A stretch of DNA of 64,000 nucleotides from CAYQQU01 sp964419545. Its GTDB lineage: Bacteria; Bacteroidota; Bacteroidia; Chitinophagales; Saprospiraceae. The notes under the pieces are model-generated. The model searched no databases, was not told the DNA's origin, and worked only from the letters and a program-made list of their open reading frames with translations. Shown piece by piece: positions 7,608 to 13,663 of the stretch (its first letter is position 1; each line of letters begins with the position of its first letter). Position numbers and translations under genes: made by a program. Location: NCBI GenBank assembly GCA_964419545.1, contig CAYQQU010000003.1, forward strand, positions 97,226 to 161,225. The letters run 5' to 3'.

Positions 7608-10600
7608 CTACAACCGCTCATCCGCCAAAAACGGCAGCCGTTCCATCCGCACCACCTCCACACTCGCCACGCCAAACTCCACCGCCACCTTCCCTTCGAT
7701 CCGGTAAATCCCCTTGCCCCGGAAAGGATACGCACGCAGCGCATCCGGAAAATGCACCGTATCGAAATACTGCCCCTCCTGATCCAGCCACGTGCCGAAA
7801 GCCATCGGCTGCCCCTTTACCGTGCGCAGGCTTTTCTGACAAACGTAATACCCACAAAGCGTGACGATGCGCCCCACGTACACCTTCAGCGACTGCGCCC
7901 GGACGCCCGGCGGCGGCGGCGCGGCCAGCAGCTCAAAAGGAGAAGATAGGGGGAAGCCCAGCAATTCCAGCTCGTCGAAAGCCTGATCGTACGGCCCCTC
8001 GGAGAGCCTGGGCAGGCGCCAGGTCCCGGAATGCGGGGCATTGTAGGGGTTCGGGATGGCCGGATCGGCCCCTTCTGCCGGCGCAGCGTCCCAGATGATT
8101 TCGGGCTCGTCGTCGAAGAGGGGGAGGGCGCCGGGATTCTTATCCTTGGGGTTGAAAACGCGGTTTTTCTCCCACATCAGCTCGTATTTACTCAGGCCGG
8201 TAAAGCGGAACGCGCCGATGCGGATCAGGAGTTCCAGCTGTTCCGTGGTGACCGGCAGGCGATCCACGCAGTCGGCCAGGTCGCGGAAGGCGCCGCCGCG
8301 GGTTCGCTCCGCGACGAGGCGGTGGGCGAAGGTCTGCTCCAGGCCGCGCAGGTGCACGAAGCCGAGGTAGATGTCTTCACCGTCGATCGCCGTCAGGTAG
8401 CAGCTGCGGTTGACGCAGGGCGGGTGGATGCGCGCGCCGTACATGCGTGCTTCGTGCACGTAGTATTCGGTATGGTAAAAGCCGCCGAAGTTGTTGATGA
8501 CGGCCACCATAAATTCGAGGGGGTAGTACGTCTTCAGGTACAGGCTCTGGAAGCTCTCCACCGCGAAGCTGGCGGAATGCGCTTTGCAGAACGAATAGCC
8601 GGAGAAGCTCTCGATCTGTCGCCATACTTCCCGGGCCAGCTCCGGCGGGTAGCCGCGCGCCCGGCAGTTGTCGAAGTACTTTTGGCGCAGCTTCTCGAAG
8701 GTGTCGTCCCGGAATTTTTTGCCGCTCATGATGCGGCGCAGCACGTCGCTCTCGCCCAGTTCCAGGCCGGCGAAGTGGTGGGCGACCTTCATCACGTCCT
8801 CCTGGTACACCATCACGCCGAAGGTCTCGCCCAGGTGCTTCTCAAAGACGGGGTGCGGATACTTGACGCGATGCGGCGCGTGAAAGCGCTGAATGTATTC
8901 GCGCATCATGCCCGACTTGGCGACGCCCGGCCGGATGATGGAGCTGGCGGCGACCAGGTGCACGTAATTGTCGCAGCGCAGCTTCTGCAGCAGTCCGCGC
9001 ATAGCCGGGCTTTCGATGTAGAAACAACCGATGCAATGCCCCGAGCGCAATTGCGCGCGCACCTGCGGGTCGTTTTTGATCTTGTCCACCCGGTAAATGT
9101 CGACGGCCTGCCCCCGGTTGGCGCGGATGATGTCTACCGCGTCCTTGATGTGACCGAGGCCGCGCTGGCTGAGCACGTCGAACTTGTGGAAGCCGATATC
9201 TTCGGCGTGGTGCATATCGAAGTGGGTGACGGGAAAGCCCTTGGGCATCATCTGCAGCGCCGTGTGGTAGTAGATGGGCTGCTCGGAGACGAGGATGCCG
9301 CCGGCGTGGATAGACAGGTGGTTGGGGAAGCCTTCCAGCCGGCGGGCGTACTGCATTACGCGGGGCGCCAGCCCGTGGTGCGCTTCCGTCGCCTGCGGCG
9401 CCGCGATGATCTTGTCGATCTCGGCTTTGGGCAGGCCGTACACCTTGCCCACCTCGCGCACGGTAGAGCGCCCCTGAAAAGTGGCGTAGGTAGCCAGCAG
9501 GGCCGTATGGTCGCGGCCGTAGCGCTTGAAGACGTAGTCGATGACGTCGTCGCGCTCGTCCCACGAAAAGTCGATGTCGAAGTCGGGCGGCGAGGTGCGG
9601 TACGGGTTGATGAAGCGCTCGAAGTAGAGGTCGAGTTCCAGCGGGTCGACGTCGGTGAGGTCGAGGCAGAAAGCAACGATAGAGTTGGCGCCGCTGCCGC
9701 GCCCTACGTGGTGGTAGCCGGCCGAGCGGGCGTAGCGCACGATATCCCAGGTGATCAGGAAGTACGAGCAGAAATCCTGTTGTCGGATCACCGAAAGCTC
9801 TTTTTGGGTGCGCGCCAGGGCGTCGGTGCGGTGGGGGCCGTAGCGGCGGCGGCAGCCGTTGAGGGCCAGTTTTTCCAGCAGGGCGTAGTCGCCGGCTTTG
9901 CTGCCGGTGAAGGTCTGGCGGTTGACGCGCAGGCCGGTTTCCAATGTGATCGCGCAGCTGTTGAGCACCCGGCGCGTGGTGCGCAGCAGGCGCGGGTAGC
10001 GCTGGTAGAAGGTGTGCAGCGTATCGGGCGGCAGCAGGCGGTCGCGGCGGCGCGCGGTGTCGCGGGGCGTGAGTTTGGTGATGACGGTATTGCGGTCGAT
10101 GGCGCGCAGCAGGCGGTGCAGCTCGTAGCCTTCGTCGTCGAGGAAGGTGACGGGATTGAAAGCGACCAGCTTGTCCTGGTGGTCCAGCAGCTCGTGGCCG
10201 AAGAGGCGGTTGACGTGCTCGGGGCGGATGCCGAGCAGCTCATTGGCGCGAAACTGTCTGATGGGCTTAACCAGGCGCGGGTAGATGATCCAGGTGTCGG
10301 GCAGTTCCGGCGCCAGGGCGGGCAGGGGCTTGCCGGCGAGGGAGTACGCACTGAAGAATTGGTTGAGTGACCGGAAACCCTCGGCATTGCGCGCCAGGCC
10401 GACGTAGAGGCAGTGGCCTTCTGCATTCCGGAAGTCGATGCCGACGATGGGCTTGATGCCGGCCGCGCGGCAGCGGGTGATGAACTCGTAGGCGCAACTG
10501 ACGTTGTTGATGTCCGTCAACGCCAGGCAATCGATCCCCCACTGCCGGGCGGTATCGACCAGCGCCGCCGGCGACAGGGCGCCGTAGCGCAGACTGTAAT

Positions 10601-10622
10601 ATGTGTGGCAGCTCAGATACAA
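7608..10622 (-). CDS. dnaE: DNA polymerase III alpha subunit, short DnaE2-like form
   Basis: A 1004-aa C-family polymerase. The palm carries PDFDIDF, with two of the three catalytic aspartates, preceded by VGRGSGANSIVAFCLDLTD; the helix-hairpin-helix region and a C-terminal OB-fold (from about residue 905, YVGRIVTLCGYY) are present. It is about 150 residues shorter than replicative DnaE and lacks the tau-binding tail. The N-terminal PHP domain is degenerate: LSCHTYYSL lacks the first His of the usual HxH motif, and LTDINN replaces LTDHGN. Proofreading by PHP is therefore unlikely. In family terms this resembles the second, error-prone DnaE used with DinB/ImuB-type polymerases in translesion synthesis; no such partner is in the window. 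No LexA box was identified. It lies next to the DGR island, but a link is only speculation. Confidence 0.85.
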   Translation of the reverse strand: MYLSCHTYYSLRYGALSPAALVDTARQWGIDCLALTDINNVSCAYEFITRCRAAGIKPIVGIDFRNAEGHCLYVGLARNAEGFRSLNQFFSAYSLAGKPLPALAPELPDTWIIYPRLVKPIRQFRANELLGIRPEHVNRLFGHELLDHQDKLVAFNPVTFLDDEGYELHRLLRAIDRNTVITKLTPRDTARRRDRLLPPDTLHTFYQRYPRLLRTTRRVLNSCAITLETGLRVNRQTFTGSKAGDYALLEKLALNGCRRRYGPHRTDALARTQKELSVIRQQDFCSYFLITWDIVRYARSAGYHHVGRGSGANSIVAFCLDLTDVDPLELDLYFERFINPYRTSPPDFDIDFSWDERDDVIDYVFKRYGRDHTALLATYATFQGRSTVREVGKVYGLPKAEIDKIIAAPQATEAHHGLAPRVMQYARRLEGFPNHLSIHAGGILVSEQPIYYHTALQMMPKGFPVTHFDMHHAEDIGFHKFDVLSQRGLGHIKDAVDIIRANRGQAVDIYRVDKIKNDPQVRAQLRSGHCIGCFYIESPAMRGLLQKLRCDNYVHLVAASSIIRPGVAKSGMMREYIQRFHAPHRVKYPHPVFEKHLGETFGVMVYQEDVMKVAHHFAGLELGESDVLRRIMSGKKFRDDTFEKLRQKYFDNCRARGYPPELAREVWRQIESFSGYSFCKAHSASFAVESFQSLYLKTYYPLEFMVAVINNFGGFYHTEYYVHEARMYGARIHPPCVNRSCYLTAIDGEDIYLGFVHLRGLEQTFAHRLVAERTRGGAFRDLADCVDRLPVTTEQLELLIRIGAFRFTGLSKYELMWEKNRVFNPKDKNPGALPLFDDEPEIIWDAAPAEGADPAIPNPYNAPHSGTWRLPRLSEGPYDQAFDELELLGFPLSSPFELLAAPPPPGVRAQSLKVYVGRIVTLCGYYVCQKSLRTVKGQPMAFGTWLDQEGQYFDTVHFPDALRAYPFRGKGIYRIEGKVAVEFGVASVEVVRMERLPFLADERL

Positions 10623-11032
10623 GTAATAGTTACGCTTTGACGCAGCTAACGAATGCCGGCGGGGGAACCGATGACGGTGAATGTGTACCTGCTGCTCAGA
10701 AAGGCCTGAATCGTTGGAAATGGTAGATGCGTGGGGGAGCGATCCGCTATGGTGTAATTCCGACCGGATGCGAAGATAGCTATTTTATGGATGGGGTGGA
10801 AGACAGGGACCCGGTCGGGGAGAGATTATAACCATTTTTTGATACGAATCTCTCCCGTATCCAGCGCTCCGCTCGTCCCAGTCTCCCGACTGGGATGCCA
10901 TATCCCGCGGTCTCTGACCGCACGGCTGCGAGCTGGGATGCCAGTCTGAAGACCGGCGCCGGCGTCAGCACCGGCACAATTTACACTACAATATCCCGTA
11001 ATAGATCGTAAATTAAAGGCAAAAACCAACCT
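10623..11032. other. 410-bp divergent intergenic region upstream of DnaE and the DGR
   Basis: No gene was found. It must hold the promoters of dnaE (minus) and DGR target 1 (plus), but no clear TAnnTTTG box was seen. A perfect 10-bp inverted repeat, gggagagatt/aatctctccc, lies at about 10818-10856, directly followed by the left copy of the 97-bp repeat (10870-10966). The left edge of the DGR island falls here. Confidence 0.6.
10870..10966 (+). repeat. 97-bp direct repeat, left copy flanking the DGR island
   Basis: It matches 17520-17616 in the same orientation with 95 of 97 identical bases (differences at 10929 and 10957). It contains two strong hairpins, tcccagtc-tccc-gactggga and gcggtc-tct-gaccgc. 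The two copies bracket the whole DGR/TIR locus at 6650 bp spacing. It may be an interspersed repeat used as a recombination or insertion site. Confidence 0.8.
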
Positions 11033-11740
11033 ATGCCCACTACCCCAAAGCCGTTTCCCGACCTGGAAATGATTCCCGTCCGGGGGAGTATTTTCAAAAT
11101 GGGCGGCGGCGACGAAGAAGCTTATGATGACGAAAAACCGGTGCACCCGGTCACCGTCGGAGATTTTGCGATAGCGAAGTATCCGGTTACGCAGCGGTTG
11201 TGGGAGGCGGTGATGGGGAATAATCCATCAAATTTCAAGGGCAAACGGCGGCCGGTGGAAAGGGTCTCCTGGAATGACGCGCAGGATTTTATCAAAAAGT
11301 TAAATCAGCTTACCGGCGAAAGCTACCGATTGCCCACGGAGGCGGAATGGGAATATGCCGCCCGGGGCGGCCGGGAAAGCCAAAATTACAAGTACGCCGG
11401 CGGCAACAAGCTGAAGGAGGTAGGGTGGTTTAGAGATAATAGCCACGGCGAAACTAAAACCGTTGGATTGAAAGACCCAAATGAGCTTGGTTTGTACGAC
11501 ATGAGTGGTAATGTGTACGAATGGGTGGAAGATCAATGGCACAATAATTATGAGGGGGCGCCGTCAGACGGCTCGGCTTGGGTAGATCAGTCGGAGGGCG
11601 CTAATCGCGTTCTGCGCGGCGGCAGTTGGCTCAACTACCCGCGGGGGTGCCGCGTATCGGACCGCGGCAGCTTCGGTCGCGAGGGGCGCGACGACGATGT
11701 CGGGTTTCGGTTGGTGTTGGTCCGTCAGTTCAGTTCGTGA
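11033..11740 (+). CDS. DGR target protein 1: FGE-sulfatase/C-type-lectin-fold protein
   Basis: A 235-aa protein made almost only of the formylglycine-generating-enzyme-like (C-type lectin) fold: MIPVRGSIFKMGGGDEE, FAIAKYPVTQRLWEAVMG, YRLPTEAEWEYAARGG, GLYDMSGNVYEWVEDQW and the ending VGFRLVLVRQ. It lacks the catalytic cysteine pair of true FGEs and so should be a binding scaffold. The C-terminal 46 codons before the last few residues are the variable region VR1 (11591-11728). Variable side chains fall in the GGSW...PR.CRVS.R...G.E.R...VGF segment, the known ligand-binding face of DGR-diversified lectin folds. There is no signal peptide or membrane segment, so it is cytoplasmic. It is the first gene of the locus, 159 bp before the HRDC gene. 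Codons 100-186 are nearly identical in DNA to target 2. Confidence 0.93.
   Translation: MPTTPKPFPDLEMIPVRGSIFKMGGGDEEAYDDEKPVHPVTVGDFAIAKYPVTQRLWEAVMGNNPSNFKGKRRPVERVSWNDAQDFIKKLNQLTGESYRLPTEAEWEYAARGGRESQNYKYAGGNKLKEVGWFRDNSHGETKTVGLKDPNELGLYDMSGNVYEWVEDQWHNNYEGAPSDGSAWVDQSEGANRVLRGGSWLNYPRGCRVSDRGSFGREGRDDDVGFRLVLVRQFSS
11591..11728 (+). repeat. DGR variable region VR1
   Basis: 138 bp aligned without gaps to TR 13337-13474. It differs at 20 positions, of which 17 are at TR adenines; the TR has 32 adenines in total. Three differences are not at adenines (opposite TR 13393, 13425 and 13432). The final 31 bases, tgtcggg to gtcag, are identical in TR, VR1 and VR2 and are the expected initiation-of-mutagenic-homology end. 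Confidence 0.95.
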
Positions 11741-11745
11741 GCTCA

Positions 11746-11774
11746 CCGGTTCTCCCACTGGGGAGGAGGGCCGG
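11746..11774 (+). promoter_or_regulatory. Hairpin 17 nt downstream of VR1, probable retrohoming element
   Basis: The arms ccggttctcc (11746-11755) and ggagggccgg (11765-11774) form a 10-bp stem with two G-T pairs and a 9-nt loop. An equivalent stem lies at the same 17-nt distance from VR2, with a compensatory change (T-A here, G-C there). DNA hairpins after the VR are known to promote retrohoming in phage DGRs. Confidence 0.75.
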
Positions 11775-11899
11775 TAGACCGACAGCTTATCGGAGGAGGA
11801 GCAAGGCAGCGACGTTGAGGAGTGGCCGGCGATGCCGGAGATGAGCTGGAGGAAACAATAGAGCGTTTTCCAGTCACTCTTCGTAAAAAGTGAACAGCC

Positions 11900-12352
11900 A
11901 TGCAAATCAAAGTTTTTACCATTCCGATTCTAGGCGGAGAACCGTTGAATGACGATTTGAACAAATTTCTTCGGTTGAAAAAAGTATTGCAAGTCGAGCA
12001 AAAACTGGTGCAAACTGAGCAGGGCGTTTTCTGGTGTTTTTGCGTGAAGTATCTGGACAGTCCGATTCCCTTCAGTGGTAGTGGAAAGAAAAAGGTTGAT
12101 TACCAGGAGTTGCTGGATGAAGCTAGCTTTCGACGGTTTAACGCGTACCGAAAAATCCGAAAGCAGGTTGCTGATGCGGAGGCCATTCCGGCCTACGCGG
12201 TTTTTACGAATGAGGAATTGGCCGAATTGGCTAAAATCGAGGGCGAACTGACGGTGGGTCAAATGAAAAAAGTGAAAGGTATCGGGCAAAGAAAAATCGA
12301 AAAATACGGCCGCCACTTTCTACCTCAAATAGATGAAGATGAAAAGAGCTAA
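11900..12352 (+). CDS. HRDC-domain DGR accessory protein
   Basis: A 150-aa basic protein. Residues 77-145 form an HRDC domain: FRRFNAYRKIRKQVADAEAI, then IPAYAVFTNEELAELAKIEG and LTVGQMKKVKGIGQRKIEKYG, a nucleic-acid-binding fold best known from RecQ helicases and RNase D. The first 75 residues form a separate beta-rich segment that I do not recognise by name. It sits exactly where DGRs normally carry avd and overlaps the reverse transcriptase start by 20 bp. HRDC genes are a known alternative accessory in some DGRs, so it probably binds template RNA, cDNA or the RT. Its base composition is visibly AT-richer than the flanking chromosomal genes. Confidence 0.88.
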   Translation: MQIKVFTIPILGGEPLNDDLNKFLRLKKVLQVEQKLVQTEQGVFWCFCVKYLDSPIPFSGSGKKKVDYQELLDEASFRRFNAYRKIRKQVADAEAIPAYAVFTNEELAELAKIEGELTVGQMKKVKGIGQRKIEKYGRHFLPQIDEDEKS

Positions 12353-13328
12353 TTATTTGTATGGAGCTATTTTGGAGCCGGAAAACCTTCGGCTGGCGTT
12401 TTGGAAAGCTAAAAAGGGGAGAAGCTATTCCTCAGAAGTATTGGCTTATCAAGCCGATTTGGAGGCAAACCTGGCTGATTTACGATCGCAACTGGAAACG
12501 GGCGATGTGGTGGTTGGGCATTACCGTTATTTTAAAATTTACGATCCCAAGGAAAGGCAGATCTGTGCGAGCGTTTTTTGCGAACAGGTATTGCATCACG
12601 CCTTGATGAATATTTGTCATGAATATTTCGACCGCTTTCAGGTTTTTGACAGCTATGCTTGCCGCAAAGGAAAGGGCGCCTATGCGGCGATTCGGCGAGC
12701 GCAGGAGTTTACGGCAAAATATCCTTGGTTTTTGAAGCTTGATGTACGCAAATTTTTCGAAAGAATGCATCACCTAACCCTTAAGCAACAATTGGCTCGT
12801 AGATTTAAAGAGGAAAGACTGTTATCAACTTTCGGAAAAATAATTGATAGTCACACCGCTTTTCCAGGCAGGGGCGTACCCATTGGCAATTTGACCAGCC
12901 AGTATTTCGCCAATCACTATCTGGCAGGCCTCGATCATTTCATTAAAGAAAAAATGCAGATCAAAGCCTACGTGCGCTATATGGACGATATGGTGCTCTG
13001 GGGTTACGATAAAGCGCAGTTGAAAGGTGCGCATCTAAAGATCAAAGCGTTTGTCGAACAACGCTTGCAAAGTGTGCTCAAGCCGGAAGTTATCAATCGA
13101 ACCCGATTCGGGCTGCCCTTTCTGGGGTATCGAATTTTACCGGATCACTTGCGTTTATTGCAACGAAGTAAAAGGCGATTTATTCGAAAAATGAAAATCA
13201 TCGAATCGAAATATCATTCTGGTGAATGGGACGAAGCGACTTGCCAACGGCATGCTCAACCCTTATTGGCATTTATTTTACACGCAGATACGAAAAAGTT
13301 GCGGGAAAATGTAATTTTAGGAAATTAG
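12333..13328 (+). CDS. DGR reverse transcriptase
   Basis: A 331-aa RT of the DGR group. Motifs in order: SYACRKGKGAYAAI (about 108-120), LDVRKFF with the first catalytic Asp (137), IGNLTSQ (184-190), which is the DGR version of the group II intron QGxxxSP motif, YMDD (216-219) with the other two catalytic aspartates, and LGYRI near the thumb. The modified motif is linked in this family to error-prone copying of adenines. It begins inside the HRDC gene (20-bp overlap), and its stop codon lies only 8 bp before the TR, so TR RNA is probably made as part of the RT transcript. An internal ATG two codons downstream is an equally possible start. It is AT-richer than the chromosome around it. Confidence 0.97.
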   Translation: MKMKRANYLYGAILEPENLRLAFWKAKKGRSYSSEVLAYQADLEANLADLRSQLETGDVVVGHYRYFKIYDPKERQICASVFCEQVLHHALMNICHEYFDRFQVFDSYACRKGKGAYAAIRRAQEFTAKYPWFLKLDVRKFFERMHHLTLKQQLARRFKEERLLSTFGKIIDSHTAFPGRGVPIGNLTSQYFANHYLAGLDHFIKEKMQIKAYVRYMDDMVLWGYDKAQLKGAHLKIKAFVEQRLQSVLKPEVINRTRFGLPFLGYRILPDHLRLLQRSKRRFIRKMKIIESKYHSGEWDEATCQRHAQPLLAFILHADTKKLRENVILGN

Positions 13329-13336
13329 GTCAATCA

Positions 13337-13474
13337 TCGAAGGGCGCTAATCGCGTTCTGCGCGGCGGCAGTTGGAACAACAACCCGCGGAATTGCCGCG
13401 TATCGAACCGCAACAACAACGGTCCCGAGAATCGCAACAACAATGTCGGGTTTCGGTTGGTGTTGGTCCGTCAG
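13337..13474 (+). repeat. DGR template repeat (TR)
   Basis: 138 bp directly after the RT stop. In the reading frame of the targets it encodes an asparagine-rich version of the lectin-fold end: nine AAC and four AAT codons occupy almost every site that varies in VR1 and VR2. Of 40 total differences to the two VRs, 36 are at adenines. AAC codons are the usual DGR design because changing their two adenines gives up to 15 amino acids and no stop codon. Downstream, ccggatgg and ccatccgg (13487-13494, 13532-13539) could pair. Confidence 0.96.
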
Positions 13475-13663
13475 CTCACGGGAAGACCGGATGGCTTCCA
13501 CTGAACAGATGGTTGTCCTGTCCCCATCCGGGGGCAAAAAAGCGGCCCGGCCGCGTTAAGGCAGCAGTATTAGTAGCCCGTTGGCGAACATCCTGCTGCC
13601 CTTGTTTTAAATTTGCCGTAAAATGCTCCTTTAGAAAAGATAGAAACTAAAAAAGCTGATTTG
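13475..13663. other. Spacer between TR and the TIR gene
   Basis: 189 bp with no convincing gene. It holds the 3' part of the TR transcript and probably the promoter of the LRR-Roc-COR-TIR gene. An in-frame continuation of the TR reading frame runs to 13504 but has no start of its own in TR and is not treated as a gene. Confidence 0.5.

Noticed and set aside
8031..10370. Long open frame opposite the DnaE gene (779 codons)
   Set aside because: It is a mirror frame caused by high GC and codon bias of the real polymerase gene; composition is Val/Gly/Ala/Gln-rich without any family motif.
11033..11740. Annotation of the target as an active formylglycine-generating or sulfatase-modifying enzyme
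   Set aside because: The catalytic cysteine pair is missing and the end is a DGR variable region; only the fold is shared.
13226..13504. Open frame through the 3' end of the RT gene and the TR, encoding the Asn-rich lectin end
   Set aside because: The frame exists because the TR mirrors the target coding frame. Its start lies inside the RT gene in another frame, so it is not taken as a gene.
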